NCBI GenBank assembly: GCA_008973525.1
Contig: WACJ01000516.1
Span: 2,108,001-2,172,000, forward strand
Length of the DNA stretch: 64,000 nucleotides
Source of the DNA: Stenopsyche tienmushanensis
Taxonomy: Eukaryota; Arthropoda; Insecta; Trichoptera; Stenopsychidae
Direction: 5' to 3'
In this document: piece by piece, positions 26,343-38,612 of the stretch
How the letters are laid out: every line of letters begins with the position of its first letter
Numbering within the stretch: position 1 is the first letter of the stretch
Translations under genes and position numbers: made by a program
The notes under the pieces: generated by a model
What the model saw: the letters and a program-made list of their open reading frames with translations, nothing else
Database searches by the model: none
Told to the model about the DNA's origin: nothing

Positions 26343-26993
26343 ACTGATATATTGAATCTAAAACTGTTTTATTTTCTTGTTTCAAATAATCCATCTCGGA
26401 GATACCATCAACAAGCCACGAGCATAACATTTCTACACGGGTTTTTCGATGCTACTGTTTTATTATAATAATTGTTCAAAAATATAAAAATAAATTTTTT
26501 TCATGTACTTAAAAGATGTGTTTATTACATAAGATCCATTTTATCTCATAATTTTTAGCGAAAATCCTTGAAAAAAAATCGTGAAAATAGCCTATTTTTG
26601 AGGCGCCTAAAGTGAGAAGACGCCTTAAATAATATTTCAATATTTACTTAAATTTATTTTAAATTAAATTATCGTATGATATTCAGATGGTTTCATTTAG
26701 AATTATATATGAGCAATTAAAAGAGTTCTTTTGAAGTAAATTTAGTTAAAATAACTAATTTTATTATTATAAACATATTTTTACTATGGTAGAAATTATT
26801 GAGCTATTTGAAATGAGCTTTGAATAGTTTTAGATTATAAGAGATGACTTGAGTATATTGTGGCAAACGATGGATCTACGCCTCACTTGTAGCCCTATTT
26901 TCTATAAATCAACCCATCGACTTGGGTTTAATTTATTTCAACCGTCTATTTGAAATGCGTATTTCAAATTAGATTTCTTGACGTTGGACTTTT

Positions 26994-27001
26994 TGACGTC
27001 A
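26994..27001. promoter_or_regulatory. Consensus CRE palindrome TGACGTCA
   Basis: A full cAMP-response element lies within the 10-bp palindrome TTGACGTCAA, with a half-like TTGACGTT at 26978-26985. About one full CRE is expected by chance in a window this size, so the call rests on its setting in a balanced block 200 bp before the ratchet-like site. A second full CRE occurs at 56993-57000 with no such context. Confidence 0.35.
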
Positions 27002-27202
27002 ACCGCACGCACCAGAAACCCTCATCAAAAACCGATAGCATTAGATACGTCGGTCTTGAGTGTTTGATAAGAATGTTAAGATGTCCACTAAAATGCCTGA
27101 AGGATTGTGCATTTGGCCCACTTTCGCATGATTTACGATACGAGCCGAAGGGGTTGAATTTAATTTTGGCGTTTGTATAAATCGTCGGATTAAATTAAAT
27201 AT

Positions 27203-27228
27203 ATTTTTTTTGTTTGTTTCAGGTAAGC
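27203..27228 (+). promoter_or_regulatory. Candidate recursive-splicing (ratchet) site
   Basis: An 18-nt tract of T broken only by two G and closed by C runs from about 27203 to 27220. It ends in AG (27221-27222), giving TTTCAG directly abutting GTAAGC (27223-27228). Juxtaposed 3' and 5' splice sites with an extended pyrimidine tract define zero-nucleotide exons that subdivide long introns in insects. The donor half ends in C rather than the preferred T. I found no second + strand site of equal quality by eye; 23675 (TTTTTAG then GTGAGT) is weaker. If used, it places the window within a long intron transcribed on the + strand. Confidence 0.5.
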
Positions 27229-30017
27229 TTTATTCATCTTTCCATGATCGTGTCAAGCGCAAGGTTTGATTTTAAAGTCTTGCTGTTTTTGTGAGGGGTT
27301 GTTTTTTTTTTGTTCAATAAAAATGTATCGATGAAATATGTTTGAAATTTCGGCCTTGTAATTTTGTTACGAATTATGTAAATTCTTTGTACTTGTAATG
27401 CAAACAAGATTGAATTTTTTTAATATCACAAATTAAAATTTCTTCTCTGATTTACATATTAAGGCTTCTGGCACTCTTTTTTTGATATTTTTTATTTTTA
27501 AATTTGATGTGTCTTAGGAGAGCTGTATAATGGGCCATAAAAACTTTTGAATTAAAATTTAATGAGATTTCCAACGTGGCGACGTATATTTACGCTTTTT
27601 TAGACGCCTTCGAGCCAAAACTGCTTTATGACCGAATATTAATTATAATAATTCCAAAACATTTATTATGGTAGAAATTTCAAAATATGTAGTTTATGCG
27701 CGATGTATGAAGTGTTTTGATTGTTTCTTTTTTTTTGTAGATATGTTTTTAAAGATTCAATTTGGATTAGATCTCATTCGATGTTAGATTTTACGACTTT
27801 CGCATTCTGCGGTTAAGGTGAAAATCAATCTTCATTTTCGTTCTGCGATACCTCGTTCCATTTCTGACAGGTCACGTGTTATATTTTTCAAGAAAATTCC
27901 AATTTCCCGGTTGAGGGTTTTCTTAACCCTGTTATGACAGTTCATCTCATTTTTCCGGCCGAAGTAGGAGGATTTTAAGCTTTCACCCTGAATTTTTTCC
28001 GCAGTTCTACCCTAAGCCGCAGAAGCTACATTGATGAAGTTTCCGGAGGAAGATAAAAAAATTATCGCAAACCCCTCTTAATTCAATAATTTTGGACGGC
28101 ATCTCTTATTACTCATACCATCTTTAAATTTTTTTAAACACTCATGATACATTTTAGTATTTCGATCTCATGTATTTCCCATATTCAGTCAGATCTGGAT
28201 GAAAGGATCTGTGATCCAAAATGGTTAGCACTGAGCATGAAATACATCCTTCATGTCTTGTACATTCATTCTCGCTCAACTTATCAGCATAACTTCATCT
28301 CCCATCTAAAACTTATTTATTACATTATGCGAATATACCACCCCCTCATCCTTTCGTCTTGGCAAAGTCTTCATATGGCGTCGACTTGGAAAATGCTTTT
28401 AGAGGGAGGAGACTAATAAAACCATAGAAATTAAGTACTTGAGACATTTTCGGCGTTATGTGTGTATTCCTCGTGTATTATATTAAGCTTATCTTCTCGG
28501 TTGCTTTATTACATTATCACGATGTAATCCTGCTATTTGTGAAATTAATGCAAAATTAACATTTTGTCATCGTTTTGACGTGAGACTGTATACATCATAT
28601 CATTTAATATTCTGCGCATTTACCTAATTAAAAACTATGAATTTCTCGTGCGAAATTTTGCTCATACAACTAAAATTATTTAAAAATTATAACCGTTGAC
28701 ATTATCGGAAAGTTTATTCATCATGTAGATTAAAATTTTTAATATCCATCCATTTAAATTAAATTAAATTTTAAACAACTCGGAAAAGCTTATAGCTTAA
28801 GTTAGGAAAGCATTAAGCCAAAGCTTTGTATGTGGTTTTACATTCAAACTCAATAATTACTAAAAGCCATACAATATTTTTGCTTTGTTTATAAATAGAG
28901 TTTAAAATACACCTCATTTAAGCAAAATGCATTCATACTCTTTAGCCGGAAACTTAAAACTATATTGCATTATAAAAAAATTCTATTTCCACTCGTATTA
29001 CACCCATACAATATTAAATGATAATGAAACCTTCGCTCATCTTTAAATTCAGCTACATCCTACTATCAAAATTATTCTCAATCTAAATTCTGAAACTTAT
29101 TTCTTTAAACTGAATCATTCAATTTCCTGGGTTTGATTTTCGTCTCAAACGTAACGTTTTTAATTGGAATTGAAAAAAGAGTCCTCTCATTTCAAAGAGA
29201 CAATGAAAGTCGATACCTCGGTCACGTTTCGCAATCTTCATATCAAAGCAAATTGCTTCGTAATTCTATTCGACTCATTAAATTCGCCAGTATTTTCCGA
29301 TCAAATCAATCGAAAATGTTTAATTTCGGCTCTAATCAAAAATATTTACAAATTTATTAGTATTTAGAATTATAAATAAGCTTTCTTAGATCAGAAATGC
29401 GATATTCTATGTTTAAATATAACTTCATAACGTGCATAGTTCCAACGGTAAGAAACAATGCACAGCTAAAAGTTGTGCAAAAAGCACCAATGAATTATTA
29501 TCCCATTACGTATATAGACAAATAGCAATATCGAACAATGCGTCTTATATATAGGTCAATGAGCATATCTGGGTTAATCTACGATGGAATTATGGCATTC
29601 TAAGATGAGGATTATAACTATGCTATATTATGCAGTTATACTCGACCAATTTTTTGAACGCTCATTTTACAAATCATCATCATCACAAAGGCGCGTTTGA
29701 AAACCTTAAAATAGCACCGAAAGGACGTTTTTCAGTTAAAACCGCCATAAACATGAGAATTTTCAATCCATATTGTATCAGTAATGTGTATTGATTTTAA
29801 ATTTCTGCTAAAAAATAAATGGAAAGTGATTTCAGCAACCATAATCATGACTTAAGCAGATTGTAGCTTTCTCATAACTTCACGCTGCTTCGAATCATTA
29901 ATGAATCGTTCTATCAAACATGGTTGCTTAATTGTATTGTAATAACCCATAATAAATGAGTGGCTTTTGCAGTTCATTACCGAATACTTAAACATGGTTT
30001 TCATAGAATGTGTTTAA

Positions 30018-30092
30018 ATATGTGATCAATAAGCACACCTCTTGTAGATTTGAATCCAAAATGGTTGAGCTACGAATCCAACCAAAATAAGA
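30018..30092 (-). repeat. Diverged copy of the tRNA-derived SINE (partner at 50.6 kb)
   Basis: The minus strand carries GGATTCGTAGCTCAACCATT, then TTGGATTCAAATC. Over 37 positions this aligns with the 50.6-kb copy at roughly three-quarters identity. The shared G-rich stretch and GA.CAC words after the B box also correspond in order. The 5' A-box half is worn. It is a fossil copy, not a tRNA gene. Confidence 0.5.
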
Positions 30093-30700
30093 TAATGCAT
30101 TAAAATATTGTCAGATTTTTAAATTTGCACTAATATATTTGAATTTCATCACACTTATGAATCCGTTTTTATTTTAATATAAGTAATAATATAAGTGTGC
30201 TGTTATTGGAACTTTAATATTATCGCAAATTATAAATCTATTTTTACTGATTGTCAATTCTTTTCCTTAAAAAAATAATATAATGGATAGAAAATGAGCT
30301 GCTGAATTATCCACTATTCTTTATAATGTAGATAAATTAGCTTATCTTGGATTCAGGGTATCACCTTTTATACATCGCTTAAGAGAATGTGCTTATTACT
30401 AAGCCCTGGGGATCTGCTATTAAGGTTCTATTTTCTTTTGTGTTTTCTCCGCAAAAACCCCCTTATGGGAAAACGCTTCAAATTCAATTTTCGATGTACC
30501 CGAGGACGAAGAAAATGCAATCGCCATATCTTTTCAGTTGCTTAGCTGGATTGTTGAAAGTATATTGTGACTGCTTTTGATGTGAAAAATAATGTTTCAG
30601 CGAATCTCTCCACGCTCAAGAAGCTCCAGCAGCGATCCTCTATCGAATAACGACGAAGCATTTTTATAATACGAGCACCCCTGTGGAGTCATTAGGCCCT
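30093..30700. other. Non-coding DNA
   Basis: No gene seen. Frames up to 63 codons (30389-30580) have no recognisable domain. Composition becomes more even from about 30590 into the TACGTG cluster. Confidence 0.6.
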
Positions 30701-30714
30701 ATTAAGGAAGTGAA

Positions 30715-30999
30715 CACGTATGAAATATCTCACGTGTAAGTGGTACAATAGTCGTAAAAATTCTCATTTCCCCGTGAGAATCGCACGTAGAAACAAAAGA
30801 TGGAAGCGTGTATGGCCGTAAAAGGAGCACTCGAGCTCTAAAGAGAGTACATTTAACACAGAGTGTATGCGCACGCATATTATACACTCTTCTAATCAGC
30901 ATAAACACGTAAAACCGCAACTACCGAACAAACTTCCAGGCTACATACTTCACCGAGCACTTCTACGTGTCATAATAGTTCATGAAGAAATTTTACGTG
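30715..30999. promoter_or_regulatory. Cluster of bHLH-PAS (TACGTG) sites, candidate enhancer
   Basis: Five TACGTG words, either strand, lie within 285 bp: 30715-30720, 30784-30789, 30906-30911, 30964-30969 and 30994-30999. CACGTG is at 30731-30736 and two GCGTG cores are at 30806-30810 and on the minus strand at 30872-30876. TACGTG is the CNS midline element bound by Single-minded/Tango and Trachealess/Tango, and its ACGTG core is also the hypoxia-response core. From base composition about 0.1 TACGTG is expected in this length. The block is more balanced in composition than its surroundings and has no convincing coding frame. Enhancer role and target gene are inferred. Confidence 0.5.
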
Positions 31000-33900
31000 G
31001 CTTTATTCAGCTGCGAGTTTCGTGAAAGTACTCCAGATCTTCGCTTTTTATAAACAGACATTATTCAGGGTACAGTCGGTTTCATCGTAGGTAGAATGTA
31101 TGATCTCATGTGTAATGTTGATAAAACAGAAGGAAAATTAATATGCAATGTTTTCTTAATTTGGTGTTCTTTTTGTATGGATATATTGTGTTTAATGTAT
31201 CTATCAATACACTATATATTTTTATAGAATGCTTTACTTTGAAATGCGTCAGTGTTTCTTTAGGTTCTAAGGGTTCTTGGGTTCTAAGCTCCAAGGGATT
31301 CTTCTATTAAAAGCGTTAATTTTTGTAACTCAATGCATGTTTATTTTTTATTTTATTTTACAATACATGCACAATTTGAAGTACTCTGGCAAACTTGCGT
31401 GAAAGACTGTTATTTGGATAATAGACCTTATATAGATAGATAGACTTAGACGGGTATAGATTAAATGCATTGAAAATTTAACAGTGTCATTTATCAACGG
31501 TTTGACGAAACACTTGGTATTAAAGGCTTAAAACGTATTTTATATAAACTCAATATGCTATTAAACTATAATAACAATTTTTTTTATTAATATATATGAG
31601 AATAGATATTCTTTCAAGTAATATTTTTAACTAAACTTTTAATATCAACGATATAATGCCCGATGACACAGCATGTGTATCATGACCCAGACAACCGTTC
31701 ATCCATTAGTAGCTCTCATAAATTATTTATTTAGGATGGTATTAATGATAATTTTTATATTCTGATTTTGTATGTCTTATATTAAAATGTTTCTATGTCT
31801 GTAAATCCTGAAAACGTTATTTTTTCAAAGCGATAAATTTAAGCTGACATATCGATATTGATCTGAAATAAATTCGATGTAAATTCGCTTAAATGTTATC
31901 AGATCTATACACGTCTGTTTCGTAATAATTGGAATAGGGATAAATTAGGATGTATATTTCCATACAATAACCCTCTGTCGAAGTGGAATATATCATGAAA
32001 GCTTCGAATCGCTAATCTGCCCCGTGCTTTGATATCTCAAACCATTACATTTCAATGGCTCAATCAAGACCCTATCGCCTCAATAAATTTGTCGAATCCA
32101 GGAATTAAATGCTTTATTTTTCAGTCACATAATTTACGCAGCAAATTTCATTTTAAATGGACGAATTGTAGCGTAAGCCTCCATAGCGATACATCAATTT
32201 GCCACAGATATTTCATATCTCACGCGATGATAAATTTCTTTTAAAAAAGCACATCAATTCGGCTGGATGCTGTCGAAAAGCAATATAAGTCAGTTTTTTG
32301 ATAAAATATTCCCACGGCACATATGTCACATCAATTCATATAGAATATTTACAAACTGGCCTACCTGGAGAGTGGCTTTTGTATACGCCCTAAATCTTCA
32401 AAGCTCAAACTTAATGGATAAAGCTCGCACTGTGGGGCAATTTATCAAACTTACCATCACATCGGTATTTCAATATGAAACTCGTGATTCGTTGCTCGGC
32501 ATACTGAATGCCTTTAATTAAATATTACATTCCATTCATCGCTACATACCACAATTCACTTCTCTTACACATTTTCTCAAAGTTGGGCTCAACAGTGAAC
32601 TTTCTACATAGTTTCATCTTTGTGCTCAATCAACTTCAAATCAATTTAAATGTTATGAAGGCATAGTATCGGCGCTTAAAAATAGAGAGCTGCTGAAAAT
32701 TATATCCTATTTTGGATCAAATATTTATACGCTTGAACCAGAACTTAGTATCCAAATAACATGACCCAAGCAAATTCTTATTTTATTATAGCCACTTACT
32801 GCTTTAAATCATTAACTTTTAACCAAGCATGTTTTTTTTTCTCAAAAAATGTTAGCGCATTTCCTATTTCATGTTATTTTTCTGTTCATATACTAGATTT
32901 AGCACTTTTTGGACCTTATATGTCTTCAGTTGAAATTGGTTTTCAGTACGGAACATGTTGGACATTTTCAGAGAAATTAACAATTCTATACTCCACTTCG
33001 AATTTTACTCAATACAAACCATCACCGTTTTAGCGTTGAAGTTAATTTACACAATTATTGCATTCGATGATACTGTCAAAGCGTTCCATACATTCAAATA
33101 TATAGTACAAATGTTTGAATGTTGCTGATTGTGACGTTTAAATTCTATTACGAATATCTCCATTTTATTGTTAACTTTCAATTAAAAGCTATTTACTGCT
33201 TAAAATTTCATTTAACTAATAATGAACGTACTGCTAACAGCCAATTAATTGCTACAATGGAGTAAATCGGTAACATTTTGCCTGGTGAATTTCTAAAAAA
33301 ATGTTCTTAATGGATCGCATGTCGTTCTCTTTTCTTTATCTACATCAAATCTACTTGGGACATATTTTCTAATTATTAATCGCAACGTTTTAAATTCTAT
33401 ATTTTTAATTCTCACCCCTATATTTGCATGCCAAATTAGCAAAAATGATGTTTTATTTCCTTTTTGATTAATTTGATAAACTTTTGAAATTTTGATTTAC
33501 AATCTTGATAGGTGTTAATTAACTAATATCGAATATGAAATAGTCATTTGAAAATATTTCATTTATAATTTTGTACAATAGCTTGACAGTTTCATTTGCC
33601 AATTATTAAACCGAAATTGTTTTGATATTCGTGGAATCTACTTTGTTAAAATATAAGCTCTAACTTTACTATCAAATTATGGGATTGGTATTTCATATGA
33701 CATATAACAAATATGTATATTATTTTCCCCCTTTATGGAATTTCTGAACATACATGAAATAATTTTTAATATTAGAAATAATATTCAATTTGGACAATCG
33801 ATCAAATAATACAATTAAAACATACAATGTTTGTTCCTTGATACACATGGTATATTAATAATATGACAAATTATCTTTATTAAGGAAATGATTTTAAAGC

Positions 33901-35519
33901 AAAGTTTTTAGAAAATACAAATGAATAGAATCAAATCGTATGATATTATATTAAGCGTGATGAATTTGTTATAAATCGCCAAACGTACGTATATGCTCAA
34001 ATCAACCAAATCATTGATAATTATGGCAAAATACTTCAATCGCCTAATTATAATTTTGCGAATAGAACTCCTGATGTATCAATACATCGAAAAATTAATT
34101 ATCGCAAATAGACGTCGTTGGTCTTCTACCCCTAAATAACAATTAATTACAATAAACGTGATCAAACTTCAAATCACATGTGATAAACTCTGGCAGTTCC
34201 ATTAAAATCGAGGTAAATGGAGTTTTTGACGTGGGTATAATTTGTTCATTTGCCATCACTGTAAGCCTTAACGTTTGTACATATTAATTTGATATATAAA
34301 TATGTTGTTGTTCTTGGACACATTGCATTCGGAAAGATAAGGGTTTGCTTTTAATGTTTATTCAATTTTGCGTGAAATAATTTCTTAATTAAATACCATT
34401 AGGTTTTTTTTTTGTAATTTACCACTAGTGTTCCACAACGTTAGGGATGCCTCAATTAATCATTTCGCTAGAATTAATTTCGTCCGAATAAAGCTTCATT
34501 TTATTAAAAGAAATGTAGAGCTTTTGCTGCGACCATTCGTGTATGACAAGAGCTTTTGTCAATAGAAATACATCGCAAATGGTTTGGCTCATGAAACGTT
34601 TTCTTGAATTCATTATTGTTCACTTTGCATATGAAACCCGTTTACCATTATAGCCCCCCCAAAAGAAATTGGATTACTCTCAAAATATAATATTCTCGAA
34701 ACTAATTGTGGGCCTTCTATCATTAAGTTGCCCCTTCAGAAGAACGGGCGTATCGTCATTTCTTGAATTTAAACGTACAAACCAATTAAGTGTGAAATGA
34801 ATCCGTCAATACACAATTAAGCACGCCTATCCTCAATGGCAGATCCTGGCGGCTTAAATCATCCCTCTCGCATTTCCTCCCTCTATTTTTACCCATCGTC
34901 TCTTTTTAATTTTTTTCCATCATCACCCTCTCTGCTTTGTTGGTACAAACAGCATTAATCCTCCTCGAGTCTCATCTTAACGAACAGCATTTATTCTCGA
35001 GTTCTACAAGTCATGTTCTTAATTTCGTTAGAATAGCTCTCATTCACTACGTTTCTTATCTCTGGCGTTTTATTTTTTTGGTCCAAGCACTGAATAAGGA
35101 TCATGCTTTTGGTTTTTTTTTAAATTCATATTTTATACGGAATAACTCAATATTTTAAAAACAACTAGTTTACGTAATTATCATTACAGTTGTATTGTAA
35201 AGCAAATCTGGGGAAAAGATTGTGGTTGTTGTAATATGAGAAGAAATCTTATTGTGATTTAAAATGAGTTTTGGTCGTTTATTTTTAAGTTTCCAACCTC
35301 TATAAAAACAGGAGCCTTTTTATCTTTTTATTGAAGTTCATTTTATTTCAGACTACTATTTGCATACATTTCATATCTAGATTCTTTGAAAAGGAAGTTC
35401 ACTTAAATCATATATTTATTTTATTCTGTCAACTAAAAGCTTTATTATATTTTATATAGATTAAGAGATTTATTATGTAATAATTTCTTATTACCACATT
35501 GAAGATTTACACCAGATCT

Positions 35520-35670
35520 AAATGAGTGAATGAAAAAAATATCGTTATTTAAAAATATCATTTTTATTTTTGTTGGAAATCAAGCACTCATTGATGACTC
35601 TATTCGACTCTATTAATCAACTCAGTATTTGCATTTTCAAATTTGAAAAATGACTTTAATTGAGACAGAT
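35520..35670 (-). repeat. Copy of the 25.1-kb SINE-like repeat body
   Basis: The + strand reads TATTAATC then CTCAGTATTTGCATTTTCAA (35611-35639), matching the 25.1- and 52.3-kb copies. The upstream ..GAGTGA..TATCGTTATTTAAAA..TTTGTTG part (from 35524) aligns with 25020-25070, the left arm region of the 0.53-kb element. The tRNA-like head is not detectable here. Confidence 0.55.
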
Positions 35671-35940
35671 AATTGGAAACTTTAATACTTTCGTTTTGCA
35701 CAGGAAGGAAAAGCTTTTCTGAATATCATGACGGGGATGAGACGTGAGTGTGTCAATAAATCCCAGAATCCAAAAGACAATCCAAAAAGAGCTGGCGGTG
35801 GAGGTCTATGGATATTGGCATACAAAAGTTAAAGGAAATGTTGAAACCTTACTTTCTGGATAACCCTCGTACTTAATAATATTTTAATCAGAAATTAATC
35901 AGTGACTGATTAAAGCACAAATATGGTAGTATAATAGACA

Positions 35941-35958
35941 TATATATATATATATATA
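35941..35958. repeat. TA dinucleotide microsatellite
   Basis: Nine uninterrupted TA units. Confidence 0.9.
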
Positions 35959-37239
35959 GTCTCTTATTTGTATAATAATTATTATTTTAATAATAGCGAG
36001 GGTGGTTAGTTATAATTGATTATTAAAATTAATTATATTTTTATTGTATATTGGAAATATTTTTATTGGATGCAAAAAAAGCAGTTTGAAACTGGCAAAG
36101 CCGTTTTCATTTCATACTGGCAGCTATTTAAAATTAATTTTAAGTCGATTTTGTTAAAGTCCTTCAGAACGCGGTCTGTGATTAAAAGTTATCTCAGTAT
36201 TAAAATAAATACTTCCACTGTAATGTTTTTCCAAAGCAAATCTGAAAGCTTTTATGCTTTAAGCGCTCCTCCTTGAGACATTTTTTACATTTTCACAATG
36301 GATTTGCTGAGAATACGACGTTTACTTATTTTACGCTTCCGTCCATTAATTTAATTTCTTTCGGGGTTGTATGCCCTTATGGGTTTCCCATAAAGGTATT
36401 CTTCGTGTAAATCAGCGCCCTTCCGCTCGGATACATTTGACATGAAAAAGGCCGCTGGACCATTAAAAAGCGTGGGTCGTCTCCACACCTTCGTGTTATT
36501 AGCTGTAAAATATTGCTATAGGGGCCGAATTCAGCTCGAACCTTCGAATAGCATTTATATAAAATTTCGTGGCCCTTATAATGTGATCTGCAAATGTTGA
36601 CCCTTTTTTTACTACCTTTTGCATGCGGGTTAATACGCATATCACACATATGGAGACACTAACGAACTGAATAGAGTTCTTCCGTAGTCATTTTTTTCAG
36701 CCACTTCAACATACGATAATTCACATTTACGACAAAATATATTTTATTATATTATAATTGTATTTTAATACAATATACCATAGTTGATGAATCAAGGGGG
36801 TATTGTTAACTTTTAGAATCATTATTTAAGAATAATTTTTGCTCAAGAAATTACAGGAAAAGAAAAAGTTAAATATGAATAGAATTTTGAAGAAATTACA
36901 ACATCTTTCGTGTAATAAAAATTATCTCAGAAAGGTGGTTCAATGTATCAACGTCAAGTATAAACGGCATATGAAAAAACTCTTCAAACGATATTAATTT
37001 TAAATGAGAAGAGGTAGTAAAAGAAAAAGACAATATTATTGCACAATTTGCTCAACCATTTAACCTGGGAGTTAACAATGATATAATTTTTCTTTTTTAA
37101 AATGATGTTTATGAAATCACATATCAAAACACCAATAGATCTTCGAAAGCACAACATCACTTGCCCGCTATAATGAAATTTATATGGACAAGGAACATCA
37201 AAAAATATAAACCTGGATTCACCAATGACTACCATGACA

Positions 37240-37995
37240 GACGACAGACAGCAACTAACTGGATTGGGGGATCATAAATGTGCGATCCCATTTCCTACGC
37301 TGCTGTATGATCTGTTCTGGATTACCCCGGACTAACCACACAGAGAGTGTCTTCCACTGATATTTTAATCCCACAAGAAATGTTATGGGCAGAACGCGCC
37401 AGGCGCCTATTTCTTTAGCTCCACGCCCTCCAGAAGACGCGAAGATTTTACAGAAAACCAGCTACAGACTGTTGCATTCAACGATGCAGGGGAGGAGGAA
37501 GGACAAAGGTTCAAACTAAAGTTCAATGTTTACTGCCACCATGAGTCCAACCTCAGTTTGAAGGGAGCTGTAGCAAATAAAGGACTGCAGGAGCTACCTC
37601 TTCCCCATGGTACTCGTATCGGTTCGGTCATTTGTAGTACCTAGCCATGGAGACGAATCGCCGTTCGAACAGCCTAAAACCGTTCTCCCTTATATGGCTG
37701 GACTGTTGAGGATAGTTGTGAGCCTTTGATACAGTCTTCACCAACTACTGTAAACGGCTGTTCCACACACCTCTTTATGGATGCACAGCACAGGGTGACC
37801 TGCGCATCCAACTCATGTTAGCTGGGCTACCTGGGCTGCGTTTGATGAACAAACCGACGAAGCTACTTTCGCGCATATCTACTTTTCATCATTACCCCAG
37901 AGGCTCAACCAGTGCCCACGGGCGTAGAGTTGGCTCCCCCCTGGGGTTTTGGGGTTTTATGGTTAGGCATCGTGGAGTCTAACACCCACCCGAAC
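37240..37995. repeat. GC-richer island of unknown origin, probable retroelement piece
   Basis: Composition changes sharply to near-balanced G+C for about 750 bp, with abrupt edges against AT-rich DNA. Stops occur in every frame. The + strand translation at the right end, roughly 37900-37990, ends PTGVELAPPWGFGVLW then IVESNTHP, open but short. The inner part carries GGGATC/GATCCC (about 37267-37288) and GGCGCC. I recognise no protein domain. The sharp edges, loss of frame and odd composition suggest an inserted, decayed retroelement or gene-derived segment. Whether it is one insertion is not clear, since no target duplication stands out. Confidence 0.45.
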
Positions 37996-38612
37996 TAATA
38001 ACTATCAGTAGCATAGAATATGAAAATACTTCAGAGTAACAATTAGCAATAAGATCTTAAAACTATTAACGCATTACATGTCTTTTATGTCTACCATTTT
38101 CTTATATTAAATTTGAGTTACGCTCATTACGTTCAATGTGACGAAACGGAACCCCGTCGTAAGTAGAGAACTGATAGTATATTAAAAGTTTATTTTGCTA
38201 TATTTGCAAGAACGTTGAAGGAAATCATCATTATTTGTTTCCACAATAGGCATTTCGTTATCGCCATGTCATATCCAGATTTTTCTACATAAGCGATATT
38301 CTTAAGAAACCGTGTATATAATAATTTTGTATGTGGAAATTCATCCTTTACAATATTTGCCTTTTAGAAATATCTCGCTTCTTCGTTTCATTATTTTCAT
38401 GTCAATTATATATGCTTTCTACGCTCTAAAACGTATCCATACACAAGAATTAATACATACAAATCCAACAGCTAATATGTTGATTTATGTCACTTTGATA
38501 AACAATATTTTACATCAACAATCTCACCATTGTTTCGTATTTAACAACAATGTATACGGGTCTAAACATTTATTCAAAACTGTTTAATTAATATTGTAAA
38601 AACCATGGATGC
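37996..38612. other. Non-coding AT-rich spacer
   Basis: No gene seen. A 91-codon frame at 38312-38587 encodes a composition-driven, hydrophobic-rich peptide with no recognisable domain. Confidence 0.6.

Larger units (their letters stand above)
25701..26628 (+). mobile_element. Mutator-like (MULE) element relic with TIRs and internal foldback
   Basis: The ends are inverted repeats of 21 bp with one mismatch: TTAAGGCGT, one variable base, then TTCTCACTTTA (25701-25721, mirrored at 26608-26628). Inside is a decayed transposase (25890-26075). Beyond it a large foldback follows: 26182-26210 is a perfect 29-bp inverted repeat with 26314-26342, and 26106-26119 pairs perfectly with 26406-26419, giving arms of over 100 bp. 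The ends begin with the palindromic TTAA, so a TTAA target is possible and would be unlike most Mutator-like elements. A 23-bp direct repeat flanks it. It looks like a non-autonomous derivative that rearranged after capturing its own 3' part in inverted form. Confidence 0.7.
26650..30015. other. Non-coding DNA around a ratchet-like splice site
   Basis: No gene seen. Balanced blocks at about 26870-27200 and 27780-28060 flank the ratchet-like site at 27.2 kb. The first holds the inverted repeat ATTTGAAAT/ATTTCAAAT (26948-26969) and a perfect CRE palindrome (26994-27001). A 90-codon frame at 28144-28416 and smaller ones at 29.1-29.4 kb show no recognisable domain. Confidence 0.55.
31050..37235. 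other. Non-coding DNA with three balanced blocks
   Basis: No gene seen. Blocks at about 31990-32530, 34440-34990 and 36270-36660 are more balanced in composition and repeat-poor. In the last, TTATGGG (36377-36383) faces CCCATAA (36387-36393), a mirrored pair of posterior-Hox/Caudal-like words. At 35700-35745 CAG then 40 bases then GTGAGT imitates a short exon, but no domain or second exon supports it. A 90-codon minus frame at 36377-36649 is unrecognised. Confidence 0.55.

Noticed and set aside
28185..28240. Another SINE copy, from GATCCAAAATGGTTAGC resembling the 30.0-kb repeat
   Set aside because: The match covers under 20 bases and no B-box or flanking similarity follows.
35700..35745. 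Possible 40-bp exon between TTTTGCACAG and GTGAGT
   Set aside because: Too short to test, adjacent to repeat DNA, and no partner exon or domain.
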